This document shows positions 28,336 to 38,341 of a stretch of DNA of 53,253 nucleotides, one piece after another. Position 1 is the stretch's first letter. Each line of letters opens with the position of its first letter. The notes under the pieces are model-generated. The model was given only the letters and a program-made list of their open reading frames with translations, had not been told where the DNA came from and did no database searches. The DNA comes from Paludibacteraceae bacterium (GTDB taxonomy: Bacteria > Bacteroidota > Bacteroidia > Bacteroidales > Paludibacteraceae). A program made the translations under genes and the position numbers. The DNA is taken from NCBI GenBank assembly GCA_017439235.1, contig JAFSJN010000008.1:1-53253 (forward strand), written 5' to 3'.

Positions 28336-29202
28336 ATGAAGATGAAACATTTTCCGATCATAGCGATTACGCTTCTCGTGCTGGGCTTTTTGACGGCCTG
28401 CGAGAAGCACGATACCTTGGGCGATAGAGTGTTTGCCGGTAAGATGGTGCCCCACGTATATTGGGAATTGCCTTCTACTACAGTGAATGCCGGTGATACG
28501 GCGGTATTCTCGGCGCAGTATTATACTACAGGTAGTCGTCCTATCGACCATTTGGAAGTATGGTACAATACCGTAGAGGTAGAAGATAAACAGGCTGCAG
28601 CTCCGTGGGTAACGGGAGCAGTTAAATCGTTCTCTATCGTTAGCAGCGCTACCGTCATCCGTCGTCCGGAGCAGAGTAGTGGAGTAATGTACGACCACAA
28701 CGAGGCTTGGTGGAACGAGAAGGAGCGCGCCTACCAGTTTACGGCTTCGTTCCCCACATCGTCGACCTTGAGTCTGACCAAATGGAGCAATACCGAATGG
28801 GACAGCACATTGGTTATCCGTTACTTCGGCGAGACGTTTATGCAGGAATTCAAAGACAGTTTGGAGACCCTTTTAAAGAAAGATGTAGACAAATCGTACG
28901 GCGACTATAGAGCGCTGTTCCTGGCTAAGGGCGGTAGCGACCGTGAATGGATTGCTAACTATACCGATTCTACGTGGAACGACAACTCGCAGACCTACGA
29001 CAAGCACTTCAAGAATCACACCCTGCCGGATGATATTGATGCTCTGTACAAGAGTTGCGGTTTTGGCGACTTGATTAATAAGAGCGGCGAATATAGCATC
29101 TCCTATAGCAAGCAGTATTTCCTGAATGCTCACTTGCGTTGCTACGATGACCAAGGCAACTATGGTATGACTACTCCGCTGAAAGAAATAACCCTGAACT
29201 AA
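28336..29202 (+). CDS. Surface lipoprotein of unknown family in SusE position (288 aa)
   Basis: Signal peptide with lipobox FLTAC (Cys22 counted from the ATG at 28336), then an apparently beta-rich protein. I do not recognise the family. Residues about 35-130 look like one Ig-like strand-rich domain (WELPSTTVNAGDTAVFSAQYY). The middle (about 165-235) is more charged and helical. Its position right after susD is where SusE/SusF-type glycan-binding lipoproteins usually sit, so a ligand-binding role is inferred from context. It lacks the shared C-terminal tail. Confidence 0.8.
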   Translation: MKMKHFPIIAITLLVLGFLTACEKHDTLGDRVFAGKMVPHVYWELPSTTVNAGDTAVFSAQYYTTGSRPIDHLEVWYNTVEVEDKQAAAPWVTGAVKSFSIVSSATVIRRPEQSSGVMYDHNEAWWNEKERAYQFTASFPTSSTLSLTKWSNTEWDSTLVIRYFGETFMQEFKDSLETLLKKDVDKSYGDYRALFLAKGGSDREWIANYTDSTWNDNSQTYDKHFKNHTLPDDIDALYKSCGFGDLINKSGEYSISYSKQYFLNAHLRCYDDQGNYGMTTPLKEITLN

Positions 29203-29211
29203 TCTGAGCTT

Positions 29212-30873
29212 ATGAAACGTTTCTATATTGTGTTGGCAGCCATTACGACGATAGCTTTAAGCGGCTGCAAAGATCATACCGTTAAGGAGCAAACGCTTCC
29301 TACGGGCGCAATAGACTTCACCTATGAGGTCATCAATGATTCGGTCTACAACCTCGACTTCTATGCCGGCTGTACCGTTCATTTCTATCCTACGGTTACG
29401 TTGAAAACGCCGTGTACGTGGGAGATTAGCGACGGTCGTACCTTCGAGGGCGATGAATTGATATGCGATTTCCCGGTAGCTGGTAACTTTACCGTTACCG
29501 CTCGCGCCAACAACGGCGTGAAACGCAATCCCATCATGATTGCCGATATCCGTCCTATTGTGCGCTTGATACAAGAGGACAGTATCTGTACCGTAGATGC
29601 TTCGTATATCAGTTTTGATGTAGAACTGCCCAACCCCCAGAAATTGGAAGCTGTCTATAAATGGTCCTTCCCCGGCGTGAAGAATGAGCAGGGTGAGACC
29701 TTGACTACCTACGAGGGAGAGAATCCCGGTCGCGTTCAGTTTACTAAGGCCGGTTCGCAACCTGTCAAACTACAAGTGGTATTGGGCGGCAGAGATTTGG
29801 ACCCGGTAACGCGTAATGTACAAGTGGCCTTGGACGAGCAAGCTCCGACACTTTACTATGCCGTTAAGGAGGGTAATATTATGGCTCGCAAACTGACATC
29901 TTCGACTAAGGCGCAACCCTACAACATGGGTATAAGCTCCGGCCAGCATGCCTTCAACCTTATCTACGCTGCTGATGCACTCTACATCTTGGATGCCGGT
30001 AAACAGTTCAACTATGTGAACGATGAGAACGGTGTGATGGGTGACGGTAAGATTCAGGTAATGGCTAAGGACGCTTCGTCTATCGGCGTAGTAATGAGTA
30101 ATGTTGGCGGTCCGGCTTTCCAAGACCCGTTCTATGCGTATGCAGACGGCGATATGTTGTACTACTCCGATCGTAACACCGGTATATTCCGTATTCCGTT
30201 GTCATCGCGTAACCTGGTATACAACTCTTCCGATTTTTCCTATTGGGTTCAGAATGCAACCTTAGGTTATTATAGCCGCGGCTTGGCCTATGGCGCAATT
30301 ACTGGCGGTATTGTTAAAATCGGCGATGTGTGGTATTGGTCTAAGACCTTCAACGGACAAGGTATCTGGCGTTTCCGCGAATCGGATATCCTGCCTAATG
30401 CTTCGGCCTATAGCGATCCGTCGGTTAAGAAACCGGAAGACGGTGAGTTCATGACCGCTTTCTATCCTAAGGCTATGGCGTACGATAAGGTGAACCAAAA
30501 ACTCTATGTCTCGCTTTACGACATGGCTGCCGGTGTTTATGCACTACCTCAGAGCCTGTTGGACGATAAAGAGACGCTGCAAAAGATACAGTCGGCCGGC
30601 GATTTGGCCAACTATAAACTGCCCGGAACCTTTGAGCCTATTGTAGAGGCCGGTAAGGGCGAGGGTAGTAGCGGTGAGTTTATGGGTATATGCCAGATTG
30701 CCGTAGATGATGCTACGGGAGACGTCTATTTCGGCTATCGCAGTTCCGATCCGGCCGAGACAGGACTCTATCGCTATAATGCCGCTACCAATCAGGTTAG
30801 CCTGATTAACGATACTAAAGGCGTTCAAATATACGGCGTAGCTATCAATCAGACTCCGTCCTATTTGTTCTAA
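29212..30873 (+). CDS. PKD-like surface lipoprotein with beta-propeller region (553 aa)
   Basis: The lipobox is LSGC (Cys20). Residues about 30-220 form two PKD/Ig-like domains: CTWEISDGRTFEGDELICDFPVAG, and YKWSFPGVKNEQGE ending in QVALDEQAP. The rest (about 225-553) has repeated blade-like segments (ALYILDAGKQF, DMLYYSDRNTGIFRIPLSS, KLYVSLYDMAAGVYALP, GDVYFGYRSSDP) typical of a beta-propeller. This fits the 'PKD-like family' lipoproteins found in SusCD loci. It probably binds the locus substrate at the cell surface. It is 9 bases after the preceding gene and 17 before the glycosidase. It has no C-terminal tail. Confidence 0.82.
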   Translation: MKRFYIVLAAITTIALSGCKDHTVKEQTLPTGAIDFTYEVINDSVYNLDFYAGCTVHFYPTVTLKTPCTWEISDGRTFEGDELICDFPVAGNFTVTARANNGVKRNPIMIADIRPIVRLIQEDSICTVDASYISFDVELPNPQKLEAVYKWSFPGVKNEQGETLTTYEGENPGRVQFTKAGSQPVKLQVVLGGRDLDPVTRNVQVALDEQAPTLYYAVKEGNIMARKLTSSTKAQPYNMGISSGQHAFNLIYAADALYILDAGKQFNYVNDENGVMGDGKIQVMAKDASSIGVVMSNVGGPAFQDPFYAYADGDMLYYSDRNTGIFRIPLSSRNLVYNSSDFSYWVQNATLGYYSRGLAYGAITGGIVKIGDVWYWSKTFNGQGIWRFRESDILPNASAYSDPSVKKPEDGEFMTAFYPKAMAYDKVNQKLYVSLYDMAAGVYALPQSLLDDKETLQKIQSAGDLANYKLPGTFEPIVEAGKGEGSSGEFMGICQIAVDDATGDVYFGYRSSDPAETGLYRYNAATNQVSLINDTKGVQIYGVAINQTPSYLF

Positions 30874-30890
30874 TTTCGGCGCAAAAACGA

Positions 30891-33389
30891 ATGATTAGAC
30901 GTTGGTTCATATTGCTTATCGTGGCAATCGTTCTGTTGCCTGCTTCAGCGCAAAGCCCGAAGCGCGATTTTCGTGCGGCGTGGCTGTCCACCGTGTGGGC
31001 TATCGACTGGCCTGCCCATCGCGACAATACCGATGAGGCCACTAAGAGCCAGAAACGTGCTTTGCGCGATATATTGGACAACTACGAGAAATGTCGTATC
31101 AATGCCTGCTTCTTCCAGGTACGCGGTATGTCTGATGCGATGTATCGCTCTAAGTATGAACCTTGGAGTCAATATCTGACCGGACGCCGCGGCAAAGAAC
31201 CGCAGTACGACCCGCTGGCATACCTCTTAGAGGAGGCTCATGCGCGTGGTATAGAAGTGCACGCTTGGCTGAATCCCTATCGTTATGCTACCTCGTCGGA
31301 GAATTACGGAACGCTGCCGTCGGATTATTCTACCGTTCATCCCGATTGGCTGATAGATTGCGGCGGAACAACGATTCTCAATCCCGGCGAGCCTACGGTA
31401 CGCAAACGTATAGCTGATGTGGTGGCGGATATAGTGGAGAATTACGACGTAGACGGTATCGTCTTCGATGATTATTTCTACCAGTCGGGTATGAAGGACG
31501 AATACGACGACCGCCTCTATGCGCTCTATAATCCGGACTCGTTATCGCGCGGCGATTGGCGACGCAGACAAGTCAACCTGATGGTGGCAGATGTATACCA
31601 AACCATTAAGACGCGTAAACCATGGTGCCGCTTTGGTATCGGTCCTGCCGGTGTGGCAGCGTCCAGTAAGGCTGTGGCAGACAAATATGGCATAACACCT
31701 TGTCCCGCCGGTAGCGATTGGCAATACAACGGTATCTATTCCGAGCCGGTACAATGGTTTGTTGACGGGTCGATAGATTATATGTCGCCGCAGGTATATT
31801 GGACCATAGGGTCGAGTAGTGACTATGCAAAGATAGCTCCTTGGTGGTATGTGGTAGCCAATAAATTCGGACGTCATTGCTATATCAGTCAATCGCTTAC
31901 CTCGTTGTCACCCACTCGTTCTGCTCCGGCACGCTCTACCTTCTATGCTGGCGAGATAGTGGATCAGATACTTATCGACCATGCTTCTACTAAGGAGAAT
32001 GCTCCGGGTAGCGTATTCTGGTCTACCAATAAGATTGCTATAACCGGATTTATCAAATACGTGACCGCCGGGGCTTATACCCAACCGGCTATCGTTCCCG
32101 CGATGACGTGGTTTGTGCCCGATAAGGAGCAAGGATTAGTCACCCATCTGCAACGCGAAGGACAAGTCTTAAGTTGGCAATATTCCGTATCCGGACAACG
32201 TTTCGGTATCTATGCTTTCCCTAAAGCTTTGCGTCACGACCGCCGTGCATTGACTACCTCGCTGTACTATCAAGGTATGACGTACAATACAAGTTATACC
32301 TTGGCAGATTCTATCGGCGCAGATTATGCCGTGGCAATAACCGTTATTGACCGTTACGGCAATGAATATGCCCCCATGTTCTTGGGCGAAGAGACAGAGG
32401 CTACCGTTACCCCGCTATTGCTCCTGCCTTTAGATCGTTCGGAGATATTGTTGCCTAACTACCTGACCTGGCAGGCTGTAGAAGATGCGATGAGTTACCA
32501 AGTGCAAGTAGCTTATGATGCAGACTTTACGCATACTATCTGTTTCGCTTATACCGACTCGTCGGCGTTGTTAACCCAGCCGTGGCAGGCCATCAATGGT
32601 GACTCTATATATTATTGGCGCGTACGTGCGTGTGCGCCTAACCGCTTGAGCAACTGGTCTGAGGTACGCTCGTTTACAGGACGTCTGTTCTCGGTAACCT
32701 ATCCGGAGGACGGCGCTTCGGGAGTTCCCGTTACGCCTACGATGACCTGGGACGATGCCGGACAGGGCGTCACCTATACTATTGAGGTAGCTAAAGCCAA
32801 TTCCTTTACGGACAAGGATATCATCTATTCGTTGACCACCACGGCTACGGAGGCTACCTTGGAACCGGATATATTGACCTATGGCGCCAATTACTACGTT
32901 CGCGTGAAGGCACAAGGCGGTGTATTGAATACCACGAGTTCACCCAACCTGTTTACTACCGAAGAGGTGGTAATGAAACCGCCCGTTATCCTACGTCCAT
33001 CGTCCGGTGCAACCGTAACGACCGACTCGGTAACGGTAGAATGGGATCACACACCCAATAACGGATTCCGTTTGGAGTGGGCACAGTCAGCCTCGTTCCC
33101 AAACCGCAGCAAGAAAGTACACACGGTGGGAATAGGTATTTATAGCCTGACGATAGGCGGATTGACAGAAGGTACGTGGTATTTACGCGTAGCTACCAAG
33201 CGCGTGGATGAGACCTGGACCGATTATTCAGATGTGTCAATGTTCAACTATATACCTCATACGGGATTGATACCGGTGGAGAGTATCCCCTCCGAAAGCC
33301 GCAAGGTCATTATTGACGGGCGGATGTATATCCGCAAAGACGGCGTATTGTATTCCGTATTGGGAAATAAAGTAGCAGAGATAAAATAA
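30891..33389 (+). CDS. GHL10 (DigH/YngK-like) glycoside hydrolase with FnIII-like domains
   Basis: The 832-residue secreted enzyme has a signal peptide ending ASA-QSP. The catalytic barrel (about 25-340) is the 'glycosyl hydrolase-like 10' type: RAAWLSTVWAIDWP, QVRGMSDAMY, HAWLNPYR (126-131), and GIVFDDYFY with Asp193/Asp194. These are followed by WRRRQVNLMV and IDYMSPQVYWTIG. E. coli DigH of this family cuts denuded peptidoglycan glycan strands. Behind it are two or three FnIII-like domains (about 500-790) and the short C-terminal tail (SRKVIIDGRMYIRKDG and on). Its place behind SusCD and before an amidase fits wall-glycan degradation. Confidence 0.9.
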   Translation: MIRRWFILLIVAIVLLPASAQSPKRDFRAAWLSTVWAIDWPAHRDNTDEATKSQKRALRDILDNYEKCRINACFFQVRGMSDAMYRSKYEPWSQYLTGRRGKEPQYDPLAYLLEEAHARGIEVHAWLNPYRYATSSENYGTLPSDYSTVHPDWLIDCGGTTILNPGEPTVRKRIADVVADIVENYDVDGIVFDDYFYQSGMKDEYDDRLYALYNPDSLSRGDWRRRQVNLMVADVYQTIKTRKPWCRFGIGPAGVAASSKAVADKYGITPCPAGSDWQYNGIYSEPVQWFVDGSIDYMSPQVYWTIGSSSDYAKIAPWWYVVANKFGRHCYISQSLTSLSPTRSAPARSTFYAGEIVDQILIDHASTKENAPGSVFWSTNKIAITGFIKYVTAGAYTQPAIVPAMTWFVPDKEQGLVTHLQREGQVLSWQYSVSGQRFGIYAFPKALRHDRRALTTSLYYQGMTYNTSYTLADSIGADYAVAITVIDRYGNEYAPMFLGEETEATVTPLLLLPLDRSEILLPNYLTWQAVEDAMSYQVQVAYDADFTHTICFAYTDSSALLTQPWQAINGDSIYYWRVRACAPNRLSNWSEVRSFTGRLFSVTYPEDGASGVPVTPTMTWDDAGQGVTYTIEVAKANSFTDKDIIYSLTTTATEATLEPDILTYGANYYVRVKAQGGVLNTTSSPNLFTTEEVVMKPPVILRPSSGATVTTDSVTVEWDHTPNNGFRLEWAQSASFPNRSKKVHTVGIGIYSLTIGGLTEGTWYLRVATKRVDETWTDYSDVSMFNYIPHTGLIPVESIPSESRKVIIDGRMYIRKDGVLYSVLGNKVAEIK

Positions 33390-33397
33390 AACCATAA

Positions 33398-33417
33398 ATT
33401 AACCCTCATTATTAACC
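33398..33417 (+). repeat. ATTAACC leader repeat
   Basis: ATTAACCC at 33398-33405 and ATTAACC at 33411-33417, 13 bases apart, lie in the short leader of the next gene. The same word appears in the leaders at 1274 and 41356-41393. Confidence 0.5.
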
Positions 33418-33431
33418 AAAATCACACGAGT

Positions 33432-35894
33432 ATGAAAAAAATCTTTACCGTGATGGCAGCCGTGATGTTGGCTGCAACAATGTCCGCTTCTGTGAACTAT
33501 GAGCTCAACGGAGGTTGGAACAACGACTATGGATGGCAGACGAAACAAGACATGTATGCCACCATGAACCAGTTGTGGAATACCTACAAGAACGTTTCTC
33601 CGGAATCGCCTTGGTATACCTGGCTGGCTATTGATTCGTGTAAGACTACTGACTTGTCGGACGGTCTGACAGCAGCGTGCTATTCTCCTAATCCTATGGA
33701 GGCAGACTTCTTTGCTGAGCCCAATACGGCTAAGGCTTTCAGCTGGCTGGTAGATTACATGATTTATGTCTGCAAACTGCAGGAACAGCAATCTGACTTA
33801 TTGGGAGCTGGTAATGCCGCTTATCTGCGTTACAACCTGATGGCCTTCTTCCGCAATATGCAACGTACCGGTTGGCCCAAGACGGCTAACTACGAGGCCT
33901 ATGGTAATGTAGAATATTTCCAACCCTATTGGAAACACGGCTTCGCTAACCCCACTGATCCTACCGAAGAATGGATTCTGCAAAATCCCTATAAGGAGGA
34001 AGAAATTGGTGGCATTACCGTTAAGTACACCTTCGATGGATGGTACGACAATCCTACCTTCAGCGGCAACAAAGTGCTCAAGATTGATGCCAACACTACT
34101 GGTACTCTCTATGCTAAATGGGTTGAGTATGTTCCTACTGTAGAGGAAGTTTTGGCTTTGCCCGAGAATACTGTAACTAAGATGTGCGCTACTGTAACCT
34201 TCTTCAAGGACAACGTGGCTTATCTGCAAGACGCTACCGGTGGTGTACGCGTTGAGTTCCCCGCAGGAACGGCTCTGGCTATGAACAAAGTGTTCACCCT
34301 CAAGGGTACCTTTAAGACTGTCAACTATGCTCCGACGGTAGTTGTTTCTGATGTTGAGAAGACCGAGAACGGCAAGGCTATCGTTCCCGTTGAAATGGAC
34401 TATGTAAAAGACCTTGTTGCTAAGGTGGGTATGCTGGTTAAGTTGGCCGGTAAACGTGTGGCTTCTTACGATGCTGCCGGTGACCCGAGCTTCCGTGACG
34501 ACTATAACACAATTGCTGCTTACGATCTGCCTATTGATCAGACCGTCTTTACTATTCGTCGTAAGGCTGATGTGATTGGTGTTGTTGAGAAATGTGGTGC
34601 CGATAGCGCTGCTATCCGTCTGCGTGCTTTCGTTACTAACGTAACTCCCTCTGCTCCTGCAGGTCAGGATCCTTATGAGTATCCGCTGATGGAGATTGAC
34701 GGTAGCCAATATACTCTGACCAACGATTGGTTGTTCTCCAACGTAATGGATAACTTCAACTCCAACAAACCGAACGATATCGCTTCCGGAAGCCGTTCCG
34801 TTGTGCTCCACAATGGTTATCTGTACTTCCCCAACCGCGATGCCAACCAACCGACCTACGTTAACTTCAAGAAGGTGAACGTGGCTGACGGTGATATGTT
34901 TGATGCTATTCCTGCTGCTGACTACTTGTTCAAAGTGGGCGGCGAGGCTACTAACGAATATGTATTCGGTCCTGCTAACGACCTCAAGAAGGATAATGCC
35001 GGACATGTTATTACCTGCAACCTGATTACCTCTGCTAAGGGCGAATGGCAAGTATGGGTTCTCGATCCGGACAAGGGTACAGGTACACTGCTCATCGACG
35101 AGACTCACCTCAATGATGACTATGCCGATAACACCACGTTGCGTATCGATGCTATGGGCGTTTATGGCGATGTTACCCGTGATGCTATTATCATGGTAGC
35201 AGCCAGCTCTACTTCTGACGTTTACTATTGGGAAATCAAGGACGGCGCTTGGGACGGCAACCACGAGTGGATTAAGTGCGAAGGTGGCTTCAACTGGGGT
35301 ACTGCTCCACAAATCTTCCCCATCAGCGAGGATATGTTCTATGTAGATGGTTTCTCGACCTATCCCATTCTTTACAACTTCGATGGTGAGGTTCTGGACT
35401 TCTTCGATACCAGTGATGAGATTTGCAAAGGCTTGTTAACCAACCGCAACGGTCAAACTCGTGCTATGGGTCACAACGGCTTGGCAGAGTTCGAATTGGC
35501 TGGCCAATACTTCTTGATTTGCGCCGGTGGTAATACGGTCAACAATCCTGCTTCGACCTTCGTGCTCTACAAGTGCAAAGACGAGAACCGTCTTTTCATC
35601 GAGATGACCCAGATGTGGGAGTTCCCGTATGCAGGTATGGGTTCTGTAAGTAACGATGTTCGTACCGCTACTCCGTACGTTCAGATTGAGGACGAGAATA
35701 CGGCTAAGCTCTGCGTTTATACCAACAACAACGGCTACGGCGTATATACCTTCAAGGTAAATGCAAGTACCGGAATCAATGAGGTGGTAGAAGGCGCTAA
35801 GGAGAACGGTATCAATAAGTTCATGATGGATGGTCAATTGTATATCATCCGTGATGGCGTTCGCTACAATGCTATGGGTGCTGTAGTAGAATAA
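33432..35894 (+). CDS. Secreted InlB-repeat/OB-like/propeller protein (820 aa)
   Basis: The signal peptide ends SAS-VNY. Residues 18-235 are an InlB-type repeat whose first strand (YELNGGWNN) is separated from its closing part (FDGWYDNPTFSGN...LYAKW) by a helical insert with WLVDYMI and the motif QRTGWPKTANY. Residues about 236-325 resemble an OB-fold (VTFFKDNVAYLQDATGGVRVEF). A similar region lies in the giant protein at 41410. Residues about 400-790 have propeller-like segments. The tail (INKFMMDGQLYIIRDG and on) is the shared C-terminal tag. No catalytic motif is seen, so a substrate-binding or structural surface role is inferred. Codon use is strongly biased, suggesting high expression. 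Confidence 0.85.
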   Translation: MKKIFTVMAAVMLAATMSASVNYELNGGWNNDYGWQTKQDMYATMNQLWNTYKNVSPESPWYTWLAIDSCKTTDLSDGLTAACYSPNPMEADFFAEPNTAKAFSWLVDYMIYVCKLQEQQSDLLGAGNAAYLRYNLMAFFRNMQRTGWPKTANYEAYGNVEYFQPYWKHGFANPTDPTEEWILQNPYKEEEIGGITVKYTFDGWYDNPTFSGNKVLKIDANTTGTLYAKWVEYVPTVEEVLALPENTVTKMCATVTFFKDNVAYLQDATGGVRVEFPAGTALAMNKVFTLKGTFKTVNYAPTVVVSDVEKTENGKAIVPVEMDYVKDLVAKVGMLVKLAGKRVASYDAAGDPSFRDDYNTIAAYDLPIDQTVFTIRRKADVIGVVEKCGADSAAIRLRAFVTNVTPSAPAGQDPYEYPLMEIDGSQYTLTNDWLFSNVMDNFNSNKPNDIASGSRSVVLHNGYLYFPNRDANQPTYVNFKKVNVADGDMFDAIPAADYLFKVGGEATNEYVFGPANDLKKDNAGHVITCNLITSAKGEWQVWVLDPDKGTGTLLIDETHLNDDYADNTTLRIDAMGVYGDVTRDAIIMVAASSTSDVYYWEIKDGAWDGNHEWIKCEGGFNWGTAPQIFPISEDMFYVDGFSTYPILYNFDGEVLDFFDTSDEICKGLLTNRNGQTRAMGHNGLAEFELAGQYFLICAGGNTVNNPASTFVLYKCKDENRLFIEMTQMWEFPYAGMGSVSNDVRTATPYVQIEDENTAKLCVYTNNNGYGVYTFKVNASTGINEVVEGAKENGINKFMMDGQLYIIRDGVRYNAMGAVVE

Positions 35895-35904
35895 CCTGAT
35901 TTTC

Positions 35905-35937
35905 ATACCCTGACCCGCCTCGCGCGGGTTGGGGTAT
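35905..35937 (+). terminator. GC-rich hairpin without U-tract (possible attenuator)
   Basis: A stem formed by ATACCC...GACCCGC and GCGGGTT-GGGGTAT follows the stop by 11 bases. The T-run expected of an intrinsic terminator is missing (ATTCCCCTATT). It may reduce, protect or partly stop the transcript inside the operon. Confidence 0.5.
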
Positions 35938-35969
35938 TCCCCTATTACCCCTTTAATAACAACCTACTT

Positions 35970-38339
35970 ATGAGCCACACTCTGAAATATAGCCTCTTGC
36001 TGATGCTTCTTCCGCTTTGCGGAATAGTGGGTGCTGAGAATATCATGCTGGGCACCGTTGAGCATACTATTGATACGCTCGAAACATTCCGTTGCGGACC
36101 GGGTAGCACCTATATCCAGGTGCAGATGCGCCGCGTGAGTGATGGCCAGGGACGTCTGGATGCTTTCTTGATGCTGGTGGATAGAAATAATCCCTATATC
36201 TCGTTCGAGGAAGTGCTCGGTGGCGACCGTGTAGTAGGTACTGAGGCTGTCAGCAAGATGGCCGAACGCAAGAATAAGGAGTCGGACACGCGTATCTTCT
36301 TTGGAGGAACCAATGGCGACTTCTTTGCTACGACGGGAGACATTGGTCGCCCGACCGGCATGACCATTGTCAACAACGAATTTGCCTATATACCCGATAA
36401 CCATGGCGGACGTCGGGTAGGGGCTATCAATGAGGAGATGCAGGGCGCTATTGCTACAACCGCTGCCTTCTCCGGAAAAGTGATAGTAGGCGATACTACA
36501 CTTTCCCTTAAACGCATCAATTATACGCGAGGCGAGAATCAACTTGTCCTCTATAACTACCATAACGGCACCTCTACCGGCACCAACGAATACGGTAACG
36601 AAGTGCTGCTTGAATTGTGCGAAGGTAATTCTTGGCACACCAATTGTTCCGTTCGTGCTATTGCGCGCGCCATTGAAAAGGGCGTGGGCAATATGTCCTA
36701 TGCCCGCGGACAAGTGGTATTATCTGCTCACGGAACCAATGCGGATGCTATTAACGCGCGCCTGAAAGTGGGCGATACCATAACTATCAACTTGACTTTT
36801 AAACTCGATGGAGTTAAACAAAATATATCCCAAAGTATCGGCGGCGACAACTATGCACTTATCGTCGATAGCGGTCGCGTTGTAGAATCGGATTTCTGGA
36901 ACGAGTCGCATCCGCGTACGGCTTTTGGACAAACGATAACGGGCGATACGCTTATCTTCTGCGTTGTCGACGGTCGCGCCAAATCGGTCGGTTGTACCAC
37001 GCAAGCACTCGGAGCTATCATGCAGCGTCATGGCGCTTGGAAGGCTGTCAACTGGGATGGAGGCGGTTCCAGTCACCTGTGGCTGCGCAACGTAGGATTG
37101 ATGAACGCCGGTTGCGAGAGTGCCGAACGTGCTGTCGGTAACGGCATGTTTGTCGTAGCTACCGTGCCGGATGTGGATAATACGATTGCGGAAATACAAG
37201 CTTATTCGCCTGTCTTGCGCCTGCCCCGCTATGGTATGCATAAGCCTAAGATATTGGGATACAATAAATACGGCCTCTTGCTCAATACGGATGTTACCGG
37301 CGTTACACTCAGCTGTGATCCCGAGGTGGGCTATATCAATGCAGAAGGCGCATTCGTCTGTCTGGGCGATGGCGAACTAAAGTTGCACTATGGCGAAATC
37401 GTCGGCTCGGTACAAATACGCGTGGCCGATAAAGCTGAAATAGCGATGCGTCACGATACCGTCGTTATCTACGATTGTTCGGACTATGCCGTAGAGGTAA
37501 TGGCTACCGTGGGCAAGAACAGCGTCTTGATTCAGCCTTCCGCATTGTCGTGGCAAGTGGCAGACCCGGCGATTGCTACTATTAGTGAGACGGGGCGGCT
37601 CAATGGTCTCAAAGACGGTGAGACGGAGATTTACGGCACCTTAGGCGAGGTAACAGACACCCTCGTAGCGCGCGTGCTGATACCGTCTACCAAGCCGTTG
37701 TTATACGACAATTTTATCGAAGACTTTAGCAATCGTTGGATACTCAAACCCTCATCTACGGCTTGGAATACGGAAATGAAGGATATCAACGGAACGGCTA
37801 CTCTATGCCTTAACTTTACCGGAGGACGTCAGGCTAATGTGCGTTTGACTGCCGGTAGTGAATTATTCAGCGCCCCCACACATCTGGAATTACGCTTTAC
37901 GCCGCAGGGCAATTTGATTCAAAAGGTAACTCTCGGCTTGCGTGCTCATAACGGTGTCTCTACCGTCAATGTCTCTACCGAGGACTTTCTCGCCGGGCAG
38001 ATGAATATATTTGCCGTTGACTTGGATAGCCTCTTCAATGCGGACGCTGCTGCCAACGAACGAGAGGTAATACCGGGCAATATAGGTATCTATCCGGTGA
38101 CTCTGGAGTTTATTACCTTAGCTTTCAATACCTCTGCTCCCAAGCAGGAATATGCTATACCCTTCGACGGTCTATGGCTCCGTTACCGAGGCGATACAAC
38201 GCCTTTGGATGAAGTGCGCGAAGATACTTTTGGAGCAGAGGGAACGCATCCTAAATTGTTTATTAACGGCCGCATGTATATTCGTCGCGGCGCAACCTTA
38301 TATACTGTAACCGGACAACCTGTCCCTAATACACATTAA
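35970..38339 (+). CDS. NAGPA-domain phosphodiester glycosidase, secreted (789 aa)
   Basis: The signal peptide ends VGA-ENI. The middle (about 100-405) carries the phosphodiester-glycosidase (NAGPA) signatures: HPRTAFGQ (His314), CVVDGR, NWDGGGSS (Asp363) and ERAVGNGMF. This family removes GlcNAc (or related sugars) from phosphodiester linkages. Residues about 490-575 form a Big2-like domain (WQVADPAIATISETGRL). A beta-sandwich follows, then the shared tail (HPKLFINGRMYIRRG and on). Within an amino-sugar locus it could trim GlcNAc-phosphate decorations from wall glycopolymers or other glycans. The gene stops 2 bases before the amidase gene. Confidence 0.9.
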   Translation: MSHTLKYSLLLMLLPLCGIVGAENIMLGTVEHTIDTLETFRCGPGSTYIQVQMRRVSDGQGRLDAFLMLVDRNNPYISFEEVLGGDRVVGTEAVSKMAERKNKESDTRIFFGGTNGDFFATTGDIGRPTGMTIVNNEFAYIPDNHGGRRVGAINEEMQGAIATTAAFSGKVIVGDTTLSLKRINYTRGENQLVLYNYHNGTSTGTNEYGNEVLLELCEGNSWHTNCSVRAIARAIEKGVGNMSYARGQVVLSAHGTNADAINARLKVGDTITINLTFKLDGVKQNISQSIGGDNYALIVDSGRVVESDFWNESHPRTAFGQTITGDTLIFCVVDGRAKSVGCTTQALGAIMQRHGAWKAVNWDGGGSSHLWLRNVGLMNAGCESAERAVGNGMFVVATVPDVDNTIAEIQAYSPVLRLPRYGMHKPKILGYNKYGLLLNTDVTGVTLSCDPEVGYINAEGAFVCLGDGELKLHYGEIVGSVQIRVADKAEIAMRHDTVVIYDCSDYAVEVMATVGKNSVLIQPSALSWQVADPAIATISETGRLNGLKDGETEIYGTLGEVTDTLVARVLIPSTKPLLYDNFIEDFSNRWILKPSSTAWNTEMKDINGTATLCLNFTGGRQANVRLTAGSELFSAPTHLELRFTPQGNLIQKVTLGLRAHNGVSTVNVSTEDFLAGQMNIFAVDLDSLFNADAAANEREVIPGNIGIYPVTLEFITLAFNTSAPKQEYAIPFDGLWLRYRGDTTPLDEVREDTFGAEGTHPKLFINGRMYIRRGATLYTVTGQPVPNTH

Positions 38340-38341
38340 CC

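Noticed and set aside
35905-35937. Full intrinsic terminator splitting the operon
   Set aside because: The hairpin lacks a U-run and no new promoter follows before the NAGPA gene, so it is listed only as a possible attenuator.
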